This document shows positions 10,847-22,755 of a stretch of 64,000 nucleotides of DNA, piece by piece. Source of the stretch: Elephas maximus indicus (lineage: Eukaryota > Chordata > Mammalia > Proboscidea > Elephantidae); contig NC_064831.1 in NCBI RefSeq assembly GCF_024166365.1, forward strand, positions 29,440,768 to 29,504,767, given 5' to 3'. Both the position numbers and the translations under genes were made by a program. The notes beneath the pieces are model-generated. The model was not told where the DNA came from. It saw only the letters and a program-made list of their open reading frames with translations, and ran no database searches. Every line of letters starts with the position of its first letter. The first letter of the stretch is position 1.

Positions 10847-13800
10847 ATTTCCCTTATTTGAAATCTAGTGAAAGGCTTTTGTCTGCCGAGCCTGTTCTAG
10901 GGAGTGATAGTTCTGGTTGCTCTAATAGATCTCCTGAAATCGAAAATCAGTTGAAAAAAGAAATTACTCTTTCCTTGCTCATATTAAAGTAAGAAAGAAT
11001 GTCTAATTATTGGATTGAACTATCAATTTTTAATGGAATCCTTAACACAAGGATTTAACTCCCCAACTAAAAAATTCCAAATAAATTTAAATACTTCCAG
11101 ACCATAGACAGTGTGCTATTTTACATCATACAGAAATGGTTACCCAAGATACATCTGGGTTCACATTTAATCTCTACTGTCATATTTTTGGCTCTTCTGC
11201 ATCAATGACCAATATATTATATAAATGTCTACTCTGAACTTGGACACAATGAATCAGCTGTATCTCTTGTTTTGAATGGATCTTGTTGCAGAGTTGGCAA
11301 AATTTGACACATAAAGAATTAGGAGGAGAGTGGTCCTTAACAATTAATTGAACTATAGATATATTCCTCAAGCTTTTGCTTCTAAAATGTGGGACATCCA
11401 CAGATGTTGCTAAAATACTACTGTTCAAAGAAACAATTCAGGCAGAATGTTCCACCTGCCATGGATTTCATACATACCGGCGTCCCAGCTCCCCCCCAAA
11501 CCACTAGTTCTCTCAGAGCTTCCTGTGATAACAGTCCCCACATGTTACCTGTCCTTTATATTCCCCCTTTCCTAGTGGCCCCTAATTCATGGCTCTGAAC
11601 TCATCACAACCCATCCAGATAGGTAAAATGTACCTTTGAGTCCTACACGCCTCCCTCTCTCTGCCCTTTCCCTTGTCAGTGTTACTTCCTGGTTGCCAGA
11701 TCAAAGGGGCTTTAACTTTTTTCCCCTCCTCTTACCAAAGTGCATTCTTAGGAAGGAATCAGAACAAGTCACTAGCACACTGAGACTAAAATATTAAAGA
11801 CTGACAATGTTTCCCTTTCCCTGCAAGCCTACTGCATTTAGCAATCATTAAGTCCCTCATTTGGCTTAAACTAAAAGAATAAAGCTCTGATTGTGGCAGA
11901 CATTGGCCAGCCTCTTTGTCATTTTTTTCACTATCTTCCCAATCTCAAGATCTGGCCCCAATATACATCCTAGCTAAACATCTAACCAGATTCATCTTTT
12001 ATTCTCTGCCAACTACTCTCCTTGTCCCACCAACCATTGTCTATCAACCCTAAGGCATTGCTCACCTTCTTCCAATATACTCTCCACTCACTCCTCCTCC
12101 AGCTTTAAACAAAATAGTTAAACTTTCTAGAAAATCTCTTGTTCCTAACTTCTTAAAAGAGAAAAAAGAAACTCTAAGTCTCATTAAAAATTGGTAATTC
12201 AATCCAACAACTTGCCATTCTTTTTTCCTTTAATGTGAGAAAGCGAAATTAATACGTGAGTTCATAACGTATCCCTCCATTACTGAAAAAAGCAAAGGAA
12301 AGAAGAAAAAGTACCTATTAAGTCTCAGTAAATTGAAACCAAGTCTGTGTGTTTTTATACAAACCTTTAGCACATGATAAAATAATTGGCTAGCCAAAGG
12401 GTTAAATAGGTTTAATGTAGGAAGAGCTCATTAAAAATTGATAATTACCAATAAAAAAAAAAAAGAAAGAAATGTAAATGCTACATAAACAAACAATATA
12501 TTGAAAGGAAATGTAATTGATTACAAAAAAGGGGAAATCTTCTCCCTCACTCATAATTAATCCTTTGGTGAAATTAACACATTTCATGTACAAATTAGAA
12601 AGAAAAGAAACAAGAACGCCAAATTTTGTGAGCAGCTAAATTGAAAGGTCCTTTTGGAAAGCAATTTTGTAAAACATATCTAGTAGCTTTAAAAAGTTTA
12701 TAGTCTTTCATTCAGTGATTTTATTTCTAAGGGCAAATTCTAAATGAAGAAAAAATAAGATTTGAAACAGTTTAATACTTACAAGAGCAAAACATTAGAA
12801 ATGTTCAATAATAAGGGAATGCTTAAGTAAAATATGGCATATCCAGTTGATAGAATAGTGAAATATAAAAAAAGTTTTGAAGGGAGATATATCAAAATAG
12901 CAGCACTGTTTTCTCTGAGAGATGAAGCTAATTGTGATTAATTCTTTTTATTTGACATCTTCAAATTCTCTGTGATGAATATATGTTACATTTACAGTAA
13001 AAAATGGGGGAGAGTGCACCATAAAAGAAATTAACGCTATAGTTATTTTCAGCCTAATAAATCTAGAAAACCAAAAAAGTCTGAAGTCCAATTATCAGGT
13101 TCATCCCCAGCTGCTTCTTGATGATATCCTTCTGGTTCCCATTGGAGGGAAAATATGTTTCAAGGATAAGAAATAGTTCTGTGTCAAAATGACAAAATGA
13201 AAACACATACATACACCCCTTTCCTCCTGACAAAATGTAGTAGAAACTGTCCTGGGTCACCCATATCTGGTTCTCTTTTCCTTCCTGGATACACAGCTAA
13301 ACACCATTTCTCAGCTTCTCTTGATGAGTTTGGCCAATGAATATAGGCAGATATAATACACCCCACACTTCAAGAACTCTTTGCAAATCCTCTTTCTGCT
13401 CTCTTCTCCTCCCTTCTCCTCTTTTCCTCCCCGCGCCCCCCCCCCCCCACACACACACACTCCCTCTCTTTTCCCATCTCTCTGTTTCTCCTCCCTGCCT
13501 GCAAATGAGAAGTGAAGTGTCAAAGTTTGGTAGGAACTGACCAGAAGAGATACTCAATCACAAACATCCGATTGTATCAGATTTGACTTTGTGAAGCAGA
13601 AATGCATCTTTATTGTATTAAGCCACCAAGGTGGCTGGGTTTGTTTGTTACTGCAGCATAGTCTAACATACTCTGACTAATACTCCAAGGTCATAGGGAA
13701 AGTAAAGGAATCCATATAGAAATAAACCCATGAACCCATTTTGAAAAAGAGAAAACTAAAAGAAGCAATTTGATGGAAGAAATGGAGCCGAGGCAGCTGC

Positions 13801-14584
13801 AATCCCCAAATATGTGCAGGGTAAGGATGCAGTGGAGATGGAAAACAGTCTTCCCAGAAGTAACCTACAGATGGTGTCAGGGAGAATGGAAGACAGGTAC
13901 GAGAAATGGAGGAGAAAACAAAATCTGCCCAGGAAAAACGGCGTACCAGGTACCCTGCTCACAAAGCACTAGGAAAGGCAGTGTTTACTCCAGAGGGGGA
14001 AAAGAATTCTTCTCTAAACAGCAGAAGAAATAAGGTATTAGGAGGATTAATCCAATAGGATGGCCTAGATAAAAAGGATAGAGAAAAAGGAGAGTAGGAA
14101 AGTATTAGGCAAATAAGAATTAAATATGCCCAGATGTGAATAAAGTATGTCTTTTGATTCTAAGGGTCTGTGGAGTGTGGTAAGCAAAAAAAAAAAAAAA
14201 AAAGGAACCTACCTAGACACAGCATGGTAAAATTTCAAAATAGCAAAGATCAAAAGAAGATAAATTCAAAAAAAAAAACAATATTATATTCACCCTGTTT
14301 GTAATTATGGAGGTGACCACCTACAGAATTAAAAATGGAAACAATTATAAGTCGCCACCTCTGAAAAGAACAGTGGTTGGAAGGGAGGAAGGGATAGGAT
14401 TTGCTTTTTATTATGAAGACTTCCACCTACACTGTTTCTTGTTTTACATATTATCTTAAGGAATTTTTATTTTAATTTGAAAAGAAAAGAAGTAAATGTG
14501 CTGCCTGCCATATCTCTAATCAAACCCAAATCTTTAAATCATGAATAAGAAGGGGGAAAAAAAAAAAAACCTGCCTTTCCCACC
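10847..14584. other. Intergenic, A/T-rich, nothing recognised apart from a microsatellite
   Basis: Largely A/T-rich with homopolymer runs (for example A17 near 14188). Short open frames (11180-11428, 13063-13366, 13770-14033) resemble no family. The only distinct element is the polypyrimidine tract at 13387-13500. Confidence 0.45.
13387..13500 (+). repeat. Polypyrimidine tract with C-run and (CA)n
   Basis: C/T-rich imperfect repeat leading into a run of about 14 C (13436-13449), then (CA)6 and more C/T. Simple-sequence DNA; explains the Gly/Arg/Glu-rich minus-strand frame across it. Confidence 0.9.
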
Positions 14585-14785
14585 AAACCCACTGCCATGG
14601 TGTCAATTCCAACTCACAATGACCCTGCAGAACACAGTAGAACTGTCCCACAGGGTTTCTAAGGTTGTAAATCTTTATGGAAGCAGACTGCTACATCTTT
14701 CTCCCATTGAATGCCTGGTGGGTTCTAGCTGCCGAGCTTTCAGCTAGCAGTCAAGCACTTTAACCACTGTACCACCAGGGCTCCA
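14585..14785 (-). mobile_element. AfroSINE, long variant
   Basis: Reverse complement: 'ccatggtgtcaattccaactcac', 'gtagaactgtcccacagggtttctaaggttgtaaatc', 'gaagcagactgctacatctttctccc', ending 'taaccactgtaccaccagggctcc'. Full length in minus orientation. Confidence 0.9.
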
Positions 14786-15028
14786 ACCTGCCTTTACAGA
14801 ACTATTATTTATGAAAGCAAATTACATCAATCAACTCCAGTAGATACACTTCCCCAAATATCCGTAACTGACCTAGGCTCCTTGGGTTGTCTTCCTAATC
14901 CATCTTAGGTCATCAGCAGGAACAAGGACAAATGCATATATCTGTGGGTACCGTTACAACTACAGTCAGAGTCCAAATGAATGGGATTTAAAGTAGTCAC
15001 TATTTAAATCATCGTCTGCACACAGATC

Positions 15029-15223
15029 TTATTTTCCCTCATTAACAACTATCAAGAGTTCAGTAATATACTCTGCCACTTTAAAAGGAAAAAAAAGAGC
15101 TTGAGAATCTAAAAGAAATACCAAAAAATTCATCAAAATAGGGATAAAGAGAAGGTAGCACAATGTTTGGATGAGAAAATCCAACAGGTCAACCATAATA
15201 GTAGATGTGGTAACAGGGATCAA
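15029..15223. other. Intergenic stretch between two AfroSINEs (about 14786-15256)
   Basis: Unique-looking DNA with a low-complexity minus-strand open frame rich in Leu/Ile/Phe. It has no family match that I recognise and is probably a chance frame. Confidence 0.4.
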
Positions 15224-15256
15224 GCTTAAAACCCAGCATCAGATTTCCAAGCAGCT

Positions 15257-15408
15257 AAGCCCCTGGTGGTGCAGTGGTTAAGAACTCAGCTGCTAAGCAA
15301 AAGGTCAGCAGTTCGAATCCACCAGCCCCTCCTTGGAAATCCTATGAGCAGTTCTACTCTGTTCTAGGGTTGGTATGCGTTGGAATCGCAATGACAGCAA
15401 CGGGTAAG
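15257..15408 (+). mobile_element. AfroSINE, well preserved head
   Basis: 'cccctggtggtgcagtggttaagaactcagctgctaagc' then the B-box-like 'cagcagttcgaatccaccag' and the tail 'ggttggtatgcgttggaatcgc'. This copy shows the tRNA-derived A and B box layout most clearly. Confidence 0.92.
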
Positions 15409-16684
15409 GCAATAAGGAAGTTCAGTAAGTGGCAAAACTCTTATAGAAGGAAATGGGCCAGTTTCTTAGCAAAGACAACGTGGTCTTTCTTGAACCAACT
15501 TTGAAAGAAGTACCTGGGTGAGACATTACAGAAGGGACATTGAGAAACACAAACACAATGTTATTCCAGCAGCTTCTCAGCAAACGGAGAGGCTGAATTG
15601 CCCTGCTGACTATGTTATTTATTTTATCATCCACTCCGACCAGGACACACACACACACACACTCACAAAGCCCACCCTTTTTTTAAATATCCATCCTGAA
15701 TATACAATACGACTGATTCCCAGGCTTGTCTGATCCTATAATCAGCTAGTTTACTTCTTAAAAATTCCATTTCCCAGGACCCTTTCCCAGAGACTCTGAT
15801 TTGGTGAGCCTACTGGAATCTCCATTTTTAACACACTCTGCAGGTAAGCAGGCAAGTTTAGGGGACCCCAGCTGCTTAACCTCCTCAACCTTACTCCCCA
15901 CAGCATCCCAAAGCCTGGATACTATCTGGAGGGCAGCCTATTCTGACAGGCATTTGCAAGAAAGCATTTGAGAAAGATAAGAAATGCTACATTTGTTAGT
16001 TGATGGTAATAACTCATAACTCCTCCTTCCCTTCCTCCACAACACTAATTTCATCAGAGTTACCATGAGAATTCTCTAGAAGCTCCACATGAGATATATC
16101 ATGGACACGGTTTGATACAAACACATCTGTGCTGATGTGCACATCTTTTTATCATTAAAGCTGATATGTCAGCCACAGCAGAACTTTTGTAAGTCTCAAG
16201 ATTTTATCTACTATTTCTGAAACAAAGGAGGACAAAAAAAAAAAAAAAAAAAAACCTCTCTGGCAAAAGAATTACATACAGTGGGGCATACATTGGTTTT
16301 GCTAAATTCTCATGCTGAATTAATTGTACTTTCAAAACATTCTTTCCTGAACCACGTTTCCAGAAGGTTCTCAGCTACAGAGAACGCAAATTCCCTTTTA
16401 TTCAGGGTATGCTTTGAAATCAGAAGAGGAGCCAGATTTTCCCCAAAGTGTCTTCTTTCTCTCCTGCCACTCATGAGAAACCTGGTCTAAGATGTTGCAT
16501 TACAGGGAAATTAGAGATAAGATGGTTACAAAAATGGAGAGAGGTTTAGCCTAAGGACAGTTACATGTGTTCCAGGACAAAGAAAAAAAGGTCAAACATA
16601 AGTCACAGGAATGGCTCAGCTTTCTCTAAAACAGAGACAGGGAAATTTTCTCAGCTGAAAATATACAAGAGCGAAGAGAAAAGA
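15409..16684. other. Intergenic, with a short (CA)n at 15645-15664
   Basis: One CA dinucleotide repeat of about nine units and a 20-nt A run near 16237. No gene or named repeat otherwise. Confidence 0.5.
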
Positions 16685-17036
16685 AACCTGAGAAAGAGCT
16701 TGATAGCATTCTCTTGTCTTGGCCAACTGTTCATTTGGACCATCAAAATTCATACAGAATCAAACTGCAGGTGAAGCCTAAAGGACTCAATAGCAACTGG
16801 TTTGGTTTGGGGTTGGAATCAATAAATAAAATGATTTTTAATCATAGTTTAAGAGCAATGCCTCCCCCCCAAAAAAAGGCATTGTCCATGTACCCTGACA
16901 TTTTAGGGTACACTGGAAGGCATGTATTCAAAAAGGCCAATTGGAAAGGTCAGACCTGCTACACGCATTCCAAATCAGCCTAACCAGTCAAACCCTGCCT
17001 TAATAGAACAGATTAAGGATTAGTTATCATTTCATT
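16685..17036 (+). repeat. Unclassified ~350-bp repeat, copy 1
   Basis: This segment ('gagcttgatagcattctcttgtc' onward to 'gttatcatttcattcc') recurs in the same orientation at 32330-32708 with roughly 85% identity by eye. It contains a piece resembling an AfroSINE tail ('ggactcaatagcaactggtttggttt'), but the rest matches no family I can name. Either an uncatalogued interspersed repeat or a small local duplication. Confidence 0.75.
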
Positions 17037-17810
17037 CCAAGGAAAGAAGATCTATATGTCTCTTTTAGATGCAAAATTCTCCAGAGGATGGTGCTTGCCA
17101 ACACTCTGAAAAAATAATCTCTCAAAATTCTTGCAACCCACTGTGTTATGATTTCATCTCATGAAATACAACACCTTTACATTAAACCTCATAAAACTAA
17201 ATCCCACTGGATTTCTTCCAGACTCATAGAATAAGCAGTCTGCTGGTGATTCTTAGAAAAGTGAAACACAGCCTCTTCTCCTCAGGCTGGTTCCCACCAC
17301 TGGGTTCATTTTGCAGGCAGCAGATTTGCCTTACTTCTGCAAAATATTTACATGTGATTCAACTCTCACATAATCGATCTTGCAAATGCTCTGTGAATGA
17401 AATAACGCCTTCCAGCTACACAGTGTTAATTCCCCTGAAAAAGATCTTTTAACCTGAAATGTGCACACATTCATTCTGGTTTTCCAGCCTAGGGAAACTA
17501 TCTCTGGTCTTCCTGGATTACCTGTGAACGGTCAAAAGTATGAAGATAAGGGTTAAAAAAAAAGGACAAAATATAGTGCTTTTCTGACTTAAGAGAAAAG
17601 CACTTCAGTTTCATTGTATTCTTGACCCAAGAACCAGAAACAGTGCCTTGCTAAAACGAGTGACAATATCTCCTGGTCTTATCCATGCACTCACGCAAAG
17701 TAAATCTTCCATGTTCTCCCCAGTAGCTATGGATATTTCCCAAAACCGTAACTTTTGGCAACAAGATCATCTCTTGATAAAGATCTCACCAAGAATTCAA
17801 CTAACGAGAA
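17037..17810. other. Intergenic, nothing recognised
   Basis: No gene, RNA or repeat that I can support. Confidence 0.5.
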
Positions 17811-17981
17811 CCAAAACCAAACCAAACCCAGCGCTGTCGAGTCAATTCCGACTCACAGCAACCCTATAGGACAGAGTAGAACTGCCCCATGGAGTTTCCA
17901 AGGAGTGCCTGGTGGATTTGAACTGCTGAACCTTTGGTTAGCAGCCGTAGCACTTAACCACTACGCCACCAGGGTTTCCAA
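17811..17981 (-). mobile_element. AfroSINE, full length
   Basis: Begins with the reverse-complement tail 'accaaaccaaacccagcgctgtcgagtc', then 'aattccgactcacagcaacc' and 'gagtgcctggtggatttgaactgctgaacc', ending 'taaccactacgccaccaggg'. Among the better preserved copies in the window. Confidence 0.93.
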
Positions 17982-18394
17982 CTAATGAGAAGTAACTCAA
18001 AAATTGACACCTCATAAATTAATATTATTATTATTTAGAATCATTTCTCTCGAATTTATCTTCAGTCTTTCCATTTTTGTCAAAGGTGGCTCAAGCAGCA
18101 CTAAGGCATTATCTCCATAGCCCCATCACTAATGTTCTACTGGAATGGCTCTTCACATACGCTTGATACCATCCTTTTATGTCAGATGTAAAATGACAGT
18201 GAATAGGGTATAGACTACCATAGAGTATCATCATAAGATAACTTTCCATACACCCCAGCAAATATTACCTGAAAGAGACTAGTTTCTTGACATGGTAAGA
18301 CTTTCTCCAATTGGGCGTTCATAGGATAGAATGGAGTTCCCACCGTATTCAACAAATAACTGCCGTCACTGAACTGGAAAATACAAAAAGTACT

Positions 18395-18718
18395 GCTGCT
18401 GTTGTTAGCTGTGCCTGACTTCTGGTGACCCCACGCACAACTAAAAGAAACATTACCCAGTCCTGCAAAATATCCATGTTTGGCTGGAGATAGACCACTG
18501 GGATCCAGAGGGTTTTCACTGGATGACTTTCGGAAGTAGATTGTCAGATCTTTCTTTCTAGTCTGACTTAGTCTGGAATCTCCACTGAAACCTGTTCAGC
18601 AACAGGAAATTCCCCACTGACAGATGGTGGTAGCTCTGTACAAGGTACATTGGCTGAGAAGCCAGGACTCCCACATGAAAGGTAAGAACTCTACCACTGA
18701 ACCACCGGCGCACTCATC
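18395..18718 (-). mobile_element. tRNA-Gly-headed composite SINE, full length
   Basis: In minus orientation the element has the shared tail ('ctgctgttgttagctgtgcctgac'), a middle block ('gggttttcactggatgactttcggaagtag', 'gaatctccactgaaacctgttcagc') and, at the right, 'ggactcccacatgaaagg...gaactctaccactgaaccacc'. The latter is the reverse complement of a decayed tRNA-Gly gene (5' half ending near the anticodon arm). Possible target duplication 'aaaaagta/aaagagta' around the ends. It is a SINE, not a working tRNA. Confidence 0.85.
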
Positions 18719-18727
18719 CAAAGAGTA

Positions 18728-19391
18728 TTATTGTTTTTGCTGTTAACTGCCATCGAGTCAGTTACGCACATAGTGACCCTATCTACAACAGAAAGAAATG
18801 CTGCCCTGACCTGGGCCATCATCACAATCATTGCTACATTTGAGCCAATTGTCACAGCCACTATGTCAGCTCATCTTGTTGTGGGTCTTCCTCTTTTGCT
18901 GACCCTCTACTTTACCAAGCATGATGTCCTTCTGCAGGGACTGGTCCCTTCTGATAATACTTCCAAAGTGAGTGAGACTCCTCGCTTCTAAGGAGCATTC
19001 TGGCTGTGCTTCTTTCAAGACAGATTTGTTAGTTCTTCTGGCAGTCTATGGTATATTCAATATTCTTTGCTAACACCATAATTCAAATACATCAATTCTT
19101 CTTTGGTCTTCCTTATTCATTGTCCAGCTTTCACATGCCTGTGAGCTAACTGGAAATACCCTGGCTTAGGTCAGGTTCACCTTAGTCCTCAACATAACAT
19201 CTTTGCTTTTTAACACTTTTTAAAGAGTTCTTTTGTAGCAGATTTGCCCAATGTAATACATCGTATGATTTCTCGACTGCTCCTTCCATGAAGGTTGATT
19301 GTGGATCCAAGTAAAATGAAATCCTTGACAACTTCAATATTTTCTCCACTTATCATGATATTGCTTAATGGTCTAGATGTGAGAATTTTTG

Positions 19392-19423
<32 letters not shown>

Positions 19424-19700
19424 TGGTGTAAGCCAACCTGAAGACTGTAGTCTTTGATCTTCATCAGTAAGTACTCCAAGACCTCTTTGCTTTCAGCAAG
19501 CAAGGTTGTGTCATCTGCGTATCGCAGGTTGTTAATCTTTCTCCAATCATGATGCCCCATTCTTCCTCATATAATCTGGATTCTTGGATTATTTGCTCCG
19601 CATACAGATTGAATAAGTACGGCAAGAGGATACAACCCTTTCTTTGGAATGGGAACAAATATAGGCATCTTTCTTTGGAGTGGGCACAAAGATACAAATA
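18728..19700 (-). mobile_element. RTE/BovB-type LINE, 5'-truncated, reverse-transcriptase remnant
   Basis: Minus-strand translation at 19560-19210 gives 'NNLRYADDTTLLAESKEVLEYLL' (the RT catalytic YADD), then a segment with 'ISGENIEVVKDFILLGSTI', typical of RTE/BovB LINEs. Sequence downstream to 18728 is the RTE C-terminus and 3' tail, ending in the 'atcgagtcagttacgcacatagtgacc' block also carried by the AfroSINEs. The element lacks its 5' part. The frame is interrupted by a (CA)n expansion (19393-19422) and a short tandem duplication at 19640-19697. Confidence 0.85.
19393..19422 (+). repeat. (TG)n microsatellite inside the RTE
   Basis: About 14 TG units on the plus strand, read as alternating His-Thr on the minus-strand RTE frame. 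It lies just after the YADD block, where intact relatives have unique coding sequence, so it expanded after insertion. Confidence 0.95.
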
Positions 19701-20442
19701 GTAATACATTTTTAGCAAATTTTTTGTTATTATTAAATGAGAATAATACCTATGAAAACACTTTTTAAACTGCTAAAATTTTATCTATTATATTATTATT
19801 ATTATTAAGTCCAAATTGAACCTCCCAAGGCCACTCTTTCCCAATATTGTTTATTCATTCTACCACTACATTCTGAGCACCTACTAAGTGTCAGGCACTG
19901 TGTGATTCAGTGATGACCAAAAACAGACATAGATTCTGCCTTCTTGGGGCTTATTATAGTCAGTGTAGTAAGGAACAAAGACGTTAATGTAATAATCATA
20001 TATCAAAAAATGGAACACTGCAACTCTAATAGTGCTTTGAAGGAGCTGTGCATGGTATTATGAGAATTTATCATAGAAGAATTTGACAAGTTGGGGACAA
20101 TCTGTTTCCTTTACTCAACATTATTAATTGGGCAGATTAGTTGCCCCACGTTGTGAAAGTGTAGGAATTCATACACTAAAGCATGATGCCAGTCCTCAAT
20201 AGGCTCACTCCAGAGAGGAGAGTCACACTGCAAAACGTCATTGTGAAGGCAAATACGAGGAAGCAAAACTGAATCTACTCAACTTGGTCATTAGGATATC
20301 ATGGTGCCTTTGTCAGAACCATCAAGTAAAATGATCAAGGCAAGACTTGCAGTGGGTTCCAGGTGAATTAATGGTGAGGAAGTGGAGACAATAGAAGTAG
20401 ATAATTCTTTCAAGAAGCTAGACTATGGGAAATTGAAGAATT
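19701..20442. other. Intergenic; possible ancient repeat fragment at 19850-19980
   Basis: The phrases 'tattcattctaccac', 'gagcacctactaagtgtcaggcactgtg' and 'agattctgccttcttggggcttatta' resemble a common old mammalian repeat 3' end whose family I cannot fix. No gene seen. Confidence 0.4.
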
Positions 20443-20457
20443 AAAGAATAGAGCAAG
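20443..20457 (+). repeat. Target-site duplication, left copy
   Basis: AAAGAATAGAGCAAG immediately precedes the L1 start. Its last 14 bases recur at 22742-22755 directly after the element. The preceding TT followed by AAAG fits the L1 endonuclease preference (TT/AAAA). Confidence 0.88.
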
Positions 20458-22741
20458 GAGGTGGGGCCAAGATGGCAGAATAGACGAACACTTCCGGCGA
20501 GCCCTCTTACAACAGAGACCCAAAAAAACAAGTGAAACAAGTATATCTAGGGCAAGCTAGGAGCCCTAAACATCAAAGGCTAAGTTAGAAAATGAACTGA
20601 GCAGCAGGGGGAAGAAGAGACAGTTCCAAAGTGGAGAGGAGCTGTCAGACCTGAATTGCCGGGAGACCTCAGGCACCATCCTGGGGAGCGGCTGCGGTAG
20701 GCTAATACCAGCGTTCAGCAGCAGTTTCCTCAGGGAGAAGCAACCAGCTGCACGGTCTACTCACACCTCCAGAACCAGAGAAGAACAGTGCTCTCAGCAA
20801 AAGCTAAGTACTTGTGTATATTTTACCACGCTCCCCCAACCCCAAGCTGGCTTCAGTGGCTGTTGATCTCCCTGGGCCTGAGATAGGCCCTGTTGAGCAC
20901 CTAGAGCCATCCTCAAGGCCTTGGAGAAGGGAAAAATTCACAACAGGGGGAAAAGATAATTTGCCAGCTCCAATAACCGGGGGAGCTCAGGACAGAAGCA
21001 GCTCCTGTCCAGGCATAAACGGTCCATGGACTTTGAGTACCTCTCCCCTCTGCATGGACTTGTGTGGGCCTAGTTCAGGAGAATAGGCCCTTGTTGGCAG
21101 ACTCCAACTGTTTCAGCTGTGCAGTGGAGAGGTGGGTGTTTGATATTTGACATTGCTTTGCCTATGAAACAGGGTCCTCACCTACCCACATCAGGGGCCT
21201 AAGGACTGGTGGCTCCACCAGATTACCCAACCACCTGAAACAGGGGTCCAAGGATAACTGGTACCTCCCAGTCCTTACAATGAAAAATATTGGGTGTCCA
21301 TGGTCCATCTGCAGAACCGGCCCACCTGTACGCTTTAGGGAACAGGTACACCCTTTCCTCAGAGACACTTGCGGGATGATTCTCAGCCCCCTGCTTTGTT
21401 CAGAGCGTGACACCCTGCTGCAACCAGATACCAGTACCTACACCAACCACCCCTGCCCATCTAAGACTGTAGGACAGACCTGGTACCACACACTTGATGA
21501 TCAGCTACCTGGACACTTGAGCTGAATTCATACAAGAAAAGTGAATGGACTTCTAGACTGATATACCTGAAAACAGCTCTAGCCATCTGGGGACAGGACG
21601 TCAAAGCTCCAAAGGCAAAAATAATCAAGCTATCTCACTCAAGCAACCCATTTGGACATTTCAAAACCAAACAAAGTAAGAAGCTATGACACAGTAAGCA
21701 AACATAAAATAAACTAATATGATAAATTATAGATGGCTCAGAGACAACAGTCAATATCAAGTCACTTAAAGAAACAGACCATGATCACCTCAATAAGCTC
21801 TCAAAACAAAGAAACAAGGGATCTTCTAGATGAAAGTGCCTTCCTGGAATTACCAGAGGCAGAATACAAAAGATTAACATACAGAACCCTTCAAGACATC
21901 AGGAAGGAAATCAGGCAATACGCAGAACAAGCCAAGGAACACACAGATAAAGCAGTTGAAGAAATTAAAAAGATTATTCAGGAACATAATGAAAAATTTG
22001 ATAAGCTGGAAAAATCCATAGACTGACAGCAATCAGAAATTCAGAAGATTAACAATAAAACTACAGAATTAGACAACTCAGTAGTAAGTCAGAGGAGCAG
22101 AATCGAGCAAGTGGAAGGCAGAAGTTCTGAGCTTAAGATAAAGCACTTGGCACCAATATATTTGAAGAAAAATCAGATAAAAGAATTTAAAAAAATGAAG
22201 AAACCTTAAGAATCATGTGGGACTCTATCAAGAGAAATAACCTATGAGTGATTGGAGTACCAGAAAAAGGAGGGATAACAGAAAATACAGAGAGAATTGT
22301 TGAAGATTTGTTCGCAGAAAGCTTCCCTGATATTGTGAAAGATGAGAAGATATCTATCCAAGATGCTCATCGAACTCTGCATGAGGTAGATTTTAAAAGA
22401 AAATCACCAAGACATATTATGATGAAACTTGCCAAAACCAAAGATAAAGAGAGAATTTTAAGAGCGGCTAGGGGTAAACAAAAAGTCACCTACAAAGGAG
22501 GGTCAATAAGAATAAGCTTGGACTACTTGGCAGAAACCATGCAGGCAAGAAGGCAATGGGATGACTTATATAAAAAATTGAAGAAAAAAATTGCCAGCCA
22601 AGAATCATATATCCAGAAAAACTGCATCTCAAATATGAAGGTGAAATAGAACATTTCCAGATAAACAGAAGTTTAGGAAATTTGTAAAAACCAAACCAAA
22701 ACTACAAGAAATACTAAAGGGAGTTCTTTGGTTAGAAAATC
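20458..22741 (+). mobile_element. L1 LINE, 3'-truncated (5'UTR + ORF1 only, no poly(A))
   Basis: Starts GAGGTGGGGCCAAGATGGC, a typical L1 5' end. It carries a ~1.27-kb 5'UTR and a broken ORF1, then stops just after the ORF1 end at 'ggttagaaaatc', with no ORF2, 3'UTR or A tail. A 14-bp target duplication (20444-20457, 22742-22755) shows that these are the true ends of an endonuclease-dependent insertion. From about 20759 onward it is nearly identical to the full-length minus-strand L1 at 24009-31563: paired coordinates sum to 52019 from 20814 to 22649, with no net indel. The first ~300 bp differ at roughly one base in five or six. It is not a HAL1, which would keep a 3'UTR and tail. Confidence 0.9.
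21733..22735 (+). pseudogene. L1 ORF1 (RNA-binding chaperone), broken
   Basis: The N-terminal part (21733-22026) begins 'MAQRQQSISSHLKK' and enters a coiled-coil region rich in Glu/Lys. It ends at an in-frame TGA after 'KLEKSID'. The middle has frameshifts. The RRM/C-terminal part resumes in another frame (22248-22649) with 'ERILRAARGKQKVTYKGG' and 'QARRQWDDL', the hallmark L1 ORF1p region. The final segment is legible only after another frame change. The minus-strand copy at 29280-30286 carries the same stop and frameshifts; the protein segments compared differ at only one residue (Tyr versus His). Confidence 0.9.
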
Positions 22742-22755
22742 AAGAATAGAGCAAG
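22742..22755 (+). repeat. Target-site duplication, right copy
   Basis: AAGAATAGAGCAAG, exact repeat of 20444-20457, abutting the 3'-truncated L1 with no intervening A tail. Confidence 0.88.

Noticed and set aside
18640-18718. tRNA-Gly-like sequence (also 53095-53155)
   Set aside because: Mutated stems and continuous SINE body attached; these are SINE heads, not functional tRNA genes.
20458-22741. Interpretation of the 3'-truncated L1 as a HAL1 (half-L1) element
   Set aside because: HAL1s keep a 3'UTR and A tail; this copy has neither and is nearly identical to a normal L1 next to it.
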